This document shows positions 24,596 through 34,375 of a stretch of DNA of 64,000 bases, piece by piece. A program made the position numbers and the translations under genes. Positions within the stretch are counted from its first letter, which is position 1. Each line of letters starts with the position of its first letter. Location: NCBI GenBank assembly GCA_009792885.1, contig WMCF01000056.1:733596-797595 (forward strand), given 5' to 3'. The stretch is from Eremophila alpestris peregrina (lineage: Eukaryota; Chordata; Aves; Passeriformes; Alaudidae). The notes below the pieces were generated by a model that was not told where the DNA came from, did no database searches, and was given only the letters and a program-made list of their open reading frames with translations.

Positions 24596-26228
24596 GACAT
24601 TCCATGTGGAAAGTGGGTGCAAAATTGACATTCTAAAGTTTTTCAGATTTAATTCCTTATTGAACAAAACATTAGATAAATCCAAACTATTTTCTTGGCT
24701 CTTGCAAATTTATGTTTTGAGCCTTTGATTGTACCCTAAACCATTCTGGCTAAATGGCTCACGGTCTGAGGCTTTTACCTGAAAAATGCAGACCTGCAGT
24801 GCTTTTGACCTTTTATTTATTTTGAAAGTATTAACCTTAAAATGAGTCAAGAATATAATCTTAATAGATGCAATTTCCTCTCGCAATTTTCTTCTGACAT
24901 GGCACTTTCAGATGTTGTGGGACTGACTGTCATTGTTTGTACTAAAGTTCTTTTGCTCCTACCATAACTTCAGGATTACAACGGCTCATTAGCAGGATAA
25001 TGGCAGTGTTTCTTCAAACAGCATGGTTCCTTTTAATTGTCTTGAGACAATCTGACCTTTTTTTAAAAGGAAATCAAGTTTATTGTTGCCAAAAGATCTT
25101 GGGAAATAAAAGGAAAAGAGGCTGCAATGGTACTGAATTAAAAAAATCAAGCCAAAACCAACATATATGTTACTGCTAAAATTTGATAAGATCTGTGCAA
25201 TTAAAAAAATAATTCCTCTTTGGATTACTTTAAAGTTTCTTGGTGGTGTTTTTAGACATTGGAATATTTCTTTTAAACTTAATACAAAAAGTCTGTTTAA
25301 TATTTTTTTCAGCAGGAAGTAGTTTATCAAAGACTTTGAGACGGTCTCCTGAAAATTCATGATTATCTAAAAACTTGAAGGAAAAGTACAACTTAATTTG
25401 TAGTGCTTCAGAAGTTTGGGGTTGGAATTTGGTTTTATGAAAATTTGGTTCATTTAGCTGACTTCTTCTGTTCAACTCTACATGTATGTGAAATGATGGA
25501 CAAGAAGAGCTATTTATTGTTCATTCTTAAATTTTAATCTCTTTGAATCTTTGATCAATAAAATCGAAAATGATCTCTCTTCATTTTGGCCACTATGAAT
25601 TCTAGTAGTTGCTCATGCTTAATAATAAAGAAAATGTCCTGCAATTATTACTAACCTTTGCTTTCTTCTTTCACTCCTTTTTTCCCCTTTCCTCACCCTC
25701 CAATGTGACTGTAGCTTTGAATACAGCCTGACACAGAGCTGGTTCCAAACCCTGGCTCTTATTTTTGGTTCATTAATTTTTGGCAAAGAAGGAACACTTA
25801 ATAGGTCTGACATTCCCAGTAAGGTGGTGATTGATCAAAATTCAGCACAGTCAATGTTGTTGTTTTTTCCAAATTTGTAAGTATGTTATTCCCTGGGAGC
25901 CCACAAAAACAAAGCAATTAGTTGGGCTTGACAGGAATGATAGTGGCTAAAGCAGTATCAAAAGTGATGGCATTCCATGGGATTACCTTTTCCCTATCTC
26001 AAGTCTTTTTACAAAATGACATGGTAATGCATGTTGCATTTAAAGTGCACTATCTGCACTATGCCAACTGCAATCTTCAGGAATGTGACATTGTTAAATG
26101 AGATTTCCACACACCTACAGGAATGAGCAGACACTGTATTTATTGGGCTAGTAAAAGCACAGTCTTATATCAGTAATACCAAGTCTCTCTCTCCATTTCT
26201 TCCTGTTTGTGTTGTGTGTCTGTGTCAG
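24596..26228. other. no gene seen
   Basis: AT-rich unique sequence. The 123-codon minus frame at 24989-25360 is Phe/Leu/Lys-rich, as expected when AT-rich DNA is translated, with no domain. Confidence 0.5.
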
Positions 26229-26335
26229 CCTTGCTCTGAGCCAGTGCTGTCAGGTGTACTCTCCAGAGTCTGCTCAGTTGGAGCTGGGAATGCCAGCCAA
26301 AAATAGCCAGCCCTGCTCAGTGGCCCCAGCAGTCA
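26229..26335 (+). other. candidate exon, unassigned
   Basis: A 107-base segment lies between a strong acceptor (long C/T/G-T tract ending TGTCTGTGTCAG) and a donor TCA|GTAAGT. One of three frames is open across it (35 codons, including VYSPESAQLELGMPAKNS). It enters needing two bases from a preceding exon and leaves one base, A. That single A would join the TG opening the 29561 candidate to make ATG. No protein family recognised. The GC content is above that of the flanks. Confidence 0.28.
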
Positions 26336-27747
26336 GTAAGTGCCTGCAGAAGGTACACACAGCTATTGGCTGCTGGGGTTGAGCTTCTCCACTGGAGATG
26401 AAGTTGTAACTGGATGGGGCAGCAGGAGGCTGGCAGCTCTCTCGAGAGGCTGGTTACTGAGGATCTGGGTGGTAAATTCAAATATTCAGGTGCTAATCCA
26501 GCCTTAAGCCGTTGAGCTGCTGGGTACTTTTATGCAGCCAGTACCTTTCCTGTGACTTGATTTCCCAATTTCTGAAGTAAAATCATGCTGCTCATGAATT
26601 GGAAAGATTAGGTATTCTAAACAAAAAACATTATTGCTCTTATTGACAGGGAAAATGTTCCAGTTGGATTGATTTAGGATTTCATAATGCTGGTAATGCA
26701 CTCCTGCATAAGGTGATGCTGCAGGTATTTGTTGAGTGACATTCACCTTGGCACAAACTAGGCTTATGTGGGACTGGTGAAATTGATGATATAAATTTGC
26801 TTCATAAACATTTCAGTAATTCCACTTTGAATCTGTGGAAGATTCTCTGTGGGTGTTGATCAGGTCCAGAATATTAGACATCTGCCAAAACTCTGGCAGA
26901 ACTTATTTTCCTTCATTTGGACATGTACATCAACTCAGAAAACTGAGAATGTCCATTTTGGTCTTGTATCAGTAGGTTTAGTGTCTCCCTAATTCTGATA
27001 ATAGTGTTTGGAGAGTATGAGGTTTTGACTGAGTTCTGAGAAACTCTGCCTCCAGGGTTAATGAAAACAGTAAATGAGTCTGGTCTGATACCCAGCAAAG
27101 CAGTTCTGGATTGCCTGCTGCTGGTACTCTTCTAGGAGGAGCCAGAAAAGGGAAAGCTCAGCTTTGTTTAGGAATACAGTTGGATGCCAAAGACATGGGA
27201 GCCTGGAATTTCTGTCTGAGTTTTCCTGCATAGTGATAGATGCAGCAGGACATTGCTTTCTTTAAATGTCATTCTTGTCTGAGTCTTAGTAAAGCTGATT
27301 ATTTGGTGCTTCAGGAAAGCAGGGAGCTGAGGTTTGATCTTGAATGGAGTGAAAGACTGTATGTGTACTGTTTGAACTTCAGGAAGAAATGAAAAAAATG
27401 TTATCTAACTGTAGTGCTGAGTCATCTTAGCCTGGCAAGTGTTAGGAGCTGCTTAGGTCAGCTGAAAGATTGGGAAGGAAAATACTGACTCAAGAATTTT
27501 CTTGTCAGCAGAGGGTCTCTGCTGCACTGTGGGCTGGGATTTAGAAGTGGAGATCTGAAGGAGAACATTATAAACAGCAGCTGCTTTAAAATAGCCTAAT
27601 TCCTTTGCTTCTGACAATTGCATAAAGTCATAGGAAATCCTGCCATAGCCATCCCTTCTGATTTTTCAACAAGCAATATTCACATCTCAGTTATTTTCTA
27701 GCCTAGTTACATTACTTTGTGCTTATTTAAGAAAAGCTTGGTTATAT
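26336..27747. other. no gene seen
   Basis: Unique sequence, no frame above 61 codons worth noting and no repeat boundary until the LTR begins. Confidence 0.5.
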
Positions 27748-27989
27748 TGATGCCTTAAGTTTTAGCTTTTATGTTTTTCAAATTCTGTGCTGCCTTGGGT
27801 GCAGTTCTGAGCCTCACATTGTGTCAGTGAGCTCTCCTAATAGAGCAGGGAGACAAAACAAATCCTTTCCCTGCTGAAGACCAAGGACAACTTTCAGGCC
27901 CAAAAACACAAACAAGGTGGACTGAAGGGAGAAACAAGATGGTTGAGACCTCACAGCCTGAAGCTGGAATTGGACAATTAAACCCCAAT

Positions 27990-28015
27990 ATGCAAATGGA
28001 CCAAAATTTATAAAA
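27990..28015 (+). promoter_or_regulatory. LTR core promoter: octamer and TATA box
   Basis: ATGCAAAT at 27990-27997 is a perfect octamer (POU-factor site) 12 bases upstream of TATAAAA at 28009-28015. Transcription would be expected to start near 28038-28042. Both elements are intact, so the solo LTR could still drive neighbouring sequence. Confidence 0.6.
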
Positions 28016-28122
28016 GTGTAAGACCTTGTGACCGGGGAGCCATTTTGTGACCATTCTGAGGCCACCTAGAGGTAACCCTGGTCAGGCTCTCGTCCTGCCC
28101 AAGGTGTATCCTAGAGCCTTTC

Positions 28123-28128
28123 AATAAA
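28123..28128 (+). terminator. LTR polyadenylation signal
   Basis: AATAAA followed by TATCTACTTTATTCTCTAG and then GTCCAGTCTCTGTTTCAGG, a plausible downstream element. It marks the R/U5 part of the solo LTR and could end transcripts reading through on the + strand. Confidence 0.6.
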
Positions 28129-28190
28129 TATCTACTTTATTCTCTAGCTCTGTCCAGTCTCTGTTTCAGGTCAGCCTTCCTAAGGCATCA

Positions 28191-29560
28191 ATATATTCTT
28201 TCCTTGAATTGGCTTGGTCTTAAGCACAAATTTGAAATATGTCCAAGTGGTTTATAAGCCTAATCTGACTAAATCCCTTCTGAAAGTTAGATCTGACATT
28301 TTTGCAAGTTTTATCTGTGGCCTATTGCTGAAGTGAATCAGAATATAATTTTTCAACTTCTTTGGCTGAAGGTCTCAAGAACCTTTTGAACTTCTCAATA
28401 AACAATTTTATTCTAAGTGAAAAAATATTTATTGACCTTCCCCTCATATGATGACAGCCATATGGCTTGCCCTTGGTGATGGGAAAAGTTTGGGAGTGTT
28501 TTGACAAAAAATTTGGAAATGGCTTCAGCTGAGTCTCTCAAGGCTTCATTTATTGCTCATTCTACTGTAATTCCTGTGAGATCCACTGACCAAGACATTT
28601 GCCCTGGGCCTTGAGCACAATTTGGAATGTGCCTGAACATCTTGTTTCATTTAGCATTCTAAAAGGGTCTCCAAGTAGCAACTGCTTCAGTCTCCTCTTT
28701 GCTTTTTGCCTTCCCCCTGAAATAGAAGACACACCGTGTTCCATTGCTTCCTCCAGCTATAGATGCTGCATCTCCTGCCTGCCAAGGTCTGCTCTATTAG
28801 GAGTTGTAAATAGCTCAACTGTGGGAGGCTTTTCTTTACCCAAGTTGTGAAATGGTTTGTCTTCTATCAGTTCTTTGCATGAAGCATAAGAAACAAGGAT
28901 TTACAGCAAAATAGGTTCTCTTTGGATTGCACTAGAAGATCTTTCATTCAGACAAGGGATACAATGAAATTTTCACCAGGTTCCTGTCTCCCCCCTTCTC
29001 CTTTAGCTTATTACGTATCCAGGGGATGAAAACAGCCTCTCACTGGCAAGGCTTGTCCATAGAAGGTCACACTTAAACCCTTGTCACTGTAATTATTTTC
29101 TCTCCTTGCTCTCCAACACTGCCAAGTAAATGAGATCATGGTATTAAGTGATTCTAGCTGTCTATCTTCTATCTAGATGTCTAGCTTCTATCTTCACATT
29201 ATGTGAAGTCCTAAAGAGCTTCTGGCACTAGGGCACTGTGTTTGGGGACTATTAGATAGGAATATTTTGTTGAGAATTTACTGACATTGTTGAATTTATA
29301 TCTTTATGTGTTTTCTGTCTTTAAGTTATTATTTCTTCCCAATTACACAAAAGATCCAAATGTCAAGATTCTGATACTGTGTATTCTACAACAAGAGTGG
29401 GGGGCAGAAATTCCAACTCACTGATTTCAATTCCAAAACATAATATCCTCTTATAAAAGCTGTGTTATCTCAGTCAGATTCCAATTCAGAAAAATTAATC
29501 AAGGCACCTAAACTTTTCTTCTGCCACTGTGTTTAACATTTCTTTCTTTTTTCTCTAAAG
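28191..29560. other. no gene seen
   Basis: AT-rich unique DNA. A short imperfect repeat of CTTCTATCT occurs at about 29160-29198. Confidence 0.5.
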
Positions 29561-29618
29561 TGTCAGGAAGTGGTGCTGAGTTGGCAGCAGTATACACCAT
29601 CCCAGAGGAGGCTGTAAA
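29561..29618 (+). other. candidate short coding exon, unassigned
   Basis: A 58-base segment lies between one of the best acceptors in the window (GTTTAACATTTCTTTCTTTT and onward to CTCTAAAG, with a branch-point-like TTTAAC) and the donor AAA|GTAAGT. One frame, skipping the first two bases, is fully open and reads SGSGAELAAVYTIPEEAVK, a balanced protein-like composition. It needs one base from the previous exon and leaves two (AA). I do not recognise the peptide. A real alternative exon of a long gene spanning the window, or a lncRNA exon, are both possible. Confidence 0.35.
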
Positions 29619-30535
29619 GTAAGTGTAAGAAATGTTTAGTCCTGTCTATAAAAATGAGTTTTACTGAACTCTAAAAAAGTGGTTTTGTGGTTATTAATAG
29701 ATGTTAGTGCATTAATTATGTTCCAATGGAGATTTAAATTCTAATCCAAACTCTCCATCCAAATTGAATGCTTTCTTAACCTTAGCACTATCTGATAAAA
29801 TTTCTGTGAACTCCTATATGTAGAAATTTACCACTGTATAAATAAGTAGACTTGTGGGAATGATTATTGATTCATATAATTGAATTTCAAAGAGGAGATG
29901 TCTTTTTGATGAAGAGCTTGACTTGAAGATTCATGTTACAATTCATCTGTTCACTTGTTTCACCACAGAAGTTATTCTAATTGAGGTATCTCATACACTA
30001 GAATAAATTTAAGAGACTGTGTAAAAAGATAGCCCTTCATCAAGAATTTCAGAATTATTTTTTGTTATTCCTTCAAAACAGAAATGTTATTATTTAAATG
30101 GTTACACTGCCTCTAATCCTCATGCAACATAATTGTCAACACGGTGGTGCTAATATTAACAGAGTAATTTAACTTATTGAAGGGAACATAGTATCTGTCA
30201 GCAGCCTTTGCTGCCCTCCTGGTGAAGAGAAATTGAGAATTTTTCCTTTTAAAAAGACATATTTTCATTTTAAAGGAACATCTACTTTTTGAATAAAATT
30301 ATATTCATGGGAATGATTGCTTTAAAATACTTTTCCACCATTGTTGTGCCCTCCCAAGCTTATTGTCATTATTTTAGAGTTTTTCTGAGGGTTCGAAATG
30401 CCACTGGAGGACAGATGACACACTTCAGTGTACCCTTACCTTCTAATGTGTTACTTTCTAGGCTCAGGTTGCTTTTCCTGCAGCAGTTGGACACTATCAG
30501 TTGTCGCTTTCCCCTCTATTGTTTCTTTGCTGCAG
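29619..30535. other. no gene seen
   Basis: AT-rich until about 30400, then composition rises toward the promoter-like block. TGCCCTCCTGGTG near 30210 resembles a CTCF site but fails in the core. Confidence 0.45.
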
Positions 30536-30605
30536 AAGCTCAGTGAGTGGGAGATGACAGAGCGAGAGCGCTGCCTGGGCTCGGGGAGCAGAACTCTGAT
30601 AGGGA

Positions 30606-30612
30606 TATAAAT
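30606..30612 (+). promoter_or_regulatory. TATA box of a candidate promoter
   Basis: TATAAAT sits just downstream of a local GC-rich stretch (GAGCGAGAGCGCTGCCTGGG near 30562-30581) and about 145 bases upstream of a strong donor. A start site near 30635-30640 (TCTCGGGAATT) would be at the right distance. No initiator or CCAAT box is obvious. Confidence 0.35.
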
Positions 30613-30636
30613 TATTGGAAGAGTGCTCATCTCGGG

Positions 30637-30755
30637 AATTGCAGACAGACACAGCAGCTCTGAGCAAGTGCAAACTGTCAAAGATGGTTTGTTTCAGCTG
30701 AGGATTGAATAACAGCAGAAGTGAAAAGGGGCAAAGCACACTGGAGTCACTGTAT
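30637..30755 (+). other. candidate non-coding first exon
   Basis: From the presumed start about 30 bases after the TATA box to the donor TAT|GTAAGT at 30756. The segment is purine-rich and contains a five-codon upstream ORF (ATG GTT TGT TTC AGC TGA, starting near 30684) but no long frame, as expected of a 5' UTR exon. Alternative reading: a good acceptor ending TTTCTTTGCTGCAG at 30522-30535 would make 30536-30755 an internal exon, whose first frame reads KLSEWEMTERERCLGSGSR before a stop at 30608. I cannot choose between them. Confidence 0.3.
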
Positions 30756-33700
30756 GTAAGTATTCTCAAATAATTTCTTAGTTCACTTCCCTGATGAGCA
30801 GATTACTGTATGCATTTCTCAACACTACTTTTCATCTCTGAAGAATGAAAATTGCATTTCGTTTAATGTGATGCACAAGCAGATTATTTCTTTGCTGGTC
30901 CCTAAATATGTAGAATATTTTATATGAAGAATGGAATTTGAAATATTTTTTGGGGACAAAACACTTTTGTTATCCCTTCCAAGTAAATGCTATGGTTTAA
31001 AATGAGTATATACTGATACTACGATGTGTGGTCAATACCTTTTAATGGTACTTACAAACAAGTAATCATCATATTTAAGTCTGGGTGTCCATCATTTCTA
31101 TTTATTGAACTGTTCATATTTCTACTGTTTTCTTCAAGAGTCAGTTTATGGGAGGGTGTTAATAGCAGTAACTTAACTGCACGTATACATGAGCAAACCC
31201 AGTACTAAAAACTGGCACCCTGGAATGGGTATGCAGAGTTTATGACAGTCCAAGACAAACTGGGGTTTATTTTTAAGGAAAAGTTCTTATTTCTTTTGAT
31301 TCTCTGCAAAAAGATAAGGGTGTGTGTGTGTGTTTAAGATAACTAAAGAGTAAGTAATTTTGGGAGTTATCAAAACCTTTGGGGCACCTGTTTTGAATAG
31401 AAGCAATCAACTCCGACCACTGGAAGATTAAGGGAGCTAATTAAGATTAGCTTGTATTGTGCTGCACACTCAGACTATGACACATGGAATAAAAGAGGAT
31501 CCTTTGGATTTTCTGAAACCTGGTTATTAACATGCAATTATTTCTCAGTATGTTTTCCAAGCACTGTTTATTAGCAGCAGTTTCAAAGCTCATGTGCCTT
31601 TTATAGCAACAGCATTTCAGGCCTTTAGAACATTTATGTGGCACTGAAGCAGGCTAGATTTCTTTCATGTTTCATAAACTGATTAAGATGCCTTTTGGAA
31701 GTGAAAAAGAGGGATGTAAGTTTACATGGGTCTGTCTTCTCTGAAAGAATTTGATTTGACTGTCTCTTGTCAGAGGCTCTAGATAAATAGTGATTTCTGT
31801 AACTAAATAATCTTGTGGGGACTGCTCCTTCTGATGGAAGAAACTTGGTCTGCACATGCATGTTGCAATTTAATTGACTGTCTTGGAAGTGCCATGACAT
31901 TCTTGTCTGTATTCTTTCCTCATACTGGATGAAGTTGTACTGGTTTCTTTTTTAAAGACAGATCATTTTAAGCAGATGATAAGGAAAGTTCCCATGGAAC
32001 TTACCTAAAGCTTTGTACTGAGCTCAATATAAGCAATGACAGAAGGGTAGCCAATAATTCACACAGGAATTGGAAAAAATACTGGCAAGGTAGCTGTGAT
32101 TATGTTTAATAGACACAAGAAAGTTTTCAATCCTTTATGAAATCTTTTATAGCCAGTCTCCAGCATTTGGATGTATTCATGAGTCTGTTTTCAACTTTGA
32201 AAAAACAGAGTAGAGAAAGTCAGATGAAAGCATTCTGCAGCCTACAGCATATTCTGAGCTCCATGGCCTTTAAGCTGCCTGAAGAACAATTGGGAAGTGT
32301 GGGAATTGCTTTAGAGAAGTCATGAATTGTTTTGGGATTTACTCAACATATTCTAGTTCTGGATGAAAGATGTGATTATGGAATCACACAATAAGCATTC
32401 TCTCCTACACTCACAAAGAGTTTGTTTTCAAATAATTCTCTGTTATGCTCAGATTCTGTATCATCATTTCAACTCATTCACCTGCTTCAGTCAGGTTCCA
32501 GAATTGATTCCTAATGATGCAGTGGTTTTTCCTTCTAAACAAATAAACAAATGGAATTCCTACCTGCCCCACAAGTACCACTGTTCTTGTGACAACTGCT
32601 GTGCAGTGAAGCTGGATTTGTTTCAGGTGCAATGCCTTCCACTCTTCCATAGAGCACAGAAAAGGAGTGAGGAGCATAGTTTATTTATCAGGTGGAACCT
32701 GTTTTTCATGTTCTATGCAAGAATGAGCAGAGAAGACCTTATAGCAGCAGTCAGTGGGGATGTTTGGCTGACCTCCCACCCAAGCAGAATAACTCAATTA
32801 AGACCATGGCTATGTTTGATACAGCCTTGCACGTGGCCAGAGTGGAGTGAGCCACATGAAGATGTATCAAGTCCCTGAGGGTGTCCTGCACCTCACAGAA
32901 ATGGCTTAAAAATAATTTGCAGACAGCTCCTTGGGTATGTTTTGTAAAGCAAAATGTTTCATAAACTTATAAAATAATAAACAATAAATGAACAAAATAG
33001 AAACCAAGCACAGGTACCTGAAAGTATTGCACCTGGCTATGACATCCCAAGAAGCCCTGAAAAACTTTGTGCTGTGCTTTAAATACAGGGTGACTTAGGT
33101 GGGATTTTTGGCAAACTGCCCAATAGAGAATAGCCACACCTCTGAGGGACAGGTAAACAGACCAGTCTATGTTTCTGTCCTGGCATTAAGCAAATGGCTG
33201 CCAGGAGAGCAAAGAAACCTCTAGGGCTCCTTCCCTTCAAGACCCAAGGTAAAACTGAAACCCTCTCTTCTTCCATGGAAAACATCTGCCTGGTTTAAAG
33301 CTGCATTACTTCATATGTTCAGTCGCCACTCCCTAAAAAGGGACTTGGTGGCACAATGGGATGAATCTAAATCAGAACATGGCAAAGATTTCTGAGCCAT
33401 GCTAAAACCCAGAGGCATTTTTTTCTTAGCCTAAGGGAGCAGTTAAAAAGTTTGTTGCATTTAACAATCTTTTTAAGCGCTTTTGCAAGCATGAGCAAAA
33501 CTCTGTATCAGTTGGCATTGTTTCTTGGTGTCCTTCATTAAGGGCAAAGAGGTAAAATAAAAGCACAGAATTAAGCTCAACAATCCAGAGCACTGATTCA
33601 TGTCCTTTATATGTAAAGAAATTATGCCTTCTGAAGTTCAAATTTATATTTTCTAAAAGCATACATGACTATTCTGCTTCTATCCTTATCCTTGTATTTT

Positions 33701-34069
33701 TCAGTAGCTATGAAATGTGGTTATTAAATCTACAGTGTGTCTTCTGCAGTGGTTTTGTTTTCCATATATAGATATCAAGACAGCTACTGACTATTTAATG
33801 ACAGCCTTTTGGTCCAATGAATGTGTCAGTAAAGGAAACCAAGCATTTCTCTTAATAAAATGGTTTTCAGCATCCTTGAGGACTCATTAAGTGATCTCTT
33901 TAGAAGTAATTTTCACTGAGCTAATTAATATGATCAGAATGTGCATTCCTTCCTTATGATTAATGTCATAGCGGTGAAAGGAAAACTCTTACAGTGACAC
34001 TAAATACATAAATCCTTATATTCTGTATTGGCATGCATGAGACACTGGCTACAGTTTGAAAACTGTTTA
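30756..34069. other. no gene supported; contains a 171-codon unassigned frame
   Basis: Mostly AT-rich unique sequence. A short (GT)n run is at about 31319-31334. The 171-codon + frame at 32363-32878 is, after pol, the longest in the window. It has no recognisable motif, splice context or start context, and its composition (many Ser, His, Cys, Trp) is not that of a conserved protein. I regard it as chance or lncRNA sequence. Confidence 0.4.
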
Positions 34070-34375
34070 TGTTACATGGGTCATTGGTCAGAGACAGCAA
34101 CGACAGGATTCACCAAGGGTCATCAACAAACAGCCTGGTTTATTGTTTTATTGGAACCCTCTCACACAGGGGTTTGAATTTCCCAGCCTTGGACAGCTGA
34201 TTGGCTGGGTCTTGACACTGCCCAGCTCCTTGGCCACTGATGTGTCTGAATTGAACATTCCAGATTGAACAGGGTGGGCTGAGGTCCCTGTTTGAGTTCA
34301 AATCTGTCCTATCATTGCTCACCCAGGGACTTGTTCTTCTCTAGAATGAGCCAGGCCAAATTGGGTTTATGTCAT
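34070..34375 (-). mobile_element. probable LTR fragment, minus strand
   Basis: Read on the minus strand there is CCAAT (near 34200), then two AATAAA signals (34147-34152 and 34139-34144), then GT-rich sequence (GGCTGTTTGTTGATG) and an end in CCCATGTAACA at 34070. This order fits the R-U5 end of an LTR. The start is not certain; TGACATAAACCC beginning near 34374 is one candidate. No matching target-site duplication was found and no TATA box is seen, so a truncated or degraded LTR, or an unrelated poly(A) region, remain possible. Confidence 0.42.

Larger units (their letters stand above)
27748..28190 (+). mobile_element. solo LTR of an endogenous retrovirus
   Basis: A 443-base unit begins TGATGCCTTA and ends TAAGGCATCA, a perfect 10-bp terminal inverted repeat with the TG...CA ends of retroviral LTRs. 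Inside, in + orientation and correct order, are an octamer ATGCAAAT (27990-27997), a TATAAAA box (28009-28015) and AATAAA (28123-28128) followed by T/GT-rich sequence, so U3, R and U5 can be placed. Flanks are GTTATAT on the left and ATATAT on the right: a 4-base direct repeat, or 6 bases with one mismatch. No primer-binding site, internal sequence or second LTR follows, so this is the product of LTR-LTR recombination. Family not assigned. Confidence 0.88.

Noticed and set aside
30200..30215. CTCF site at TGCCCTCCTGGTG
   Set aside because: Mismatches fall in the invariant core of the motif.
32363..32878. 171-codon open frame as a gene
   Set aside because: No recognisable domain, start context or splice context, and composition atypical of a conserved protein.
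33880..33970. Conserved non-coding element suggested by AT-rich, high-complexity, TAAT-containing sequence (also near 38600-39100 and 59150-59250)
   Set aside because: Conservation cannot be seen in a single sequence; multi-species alignment would be needed.
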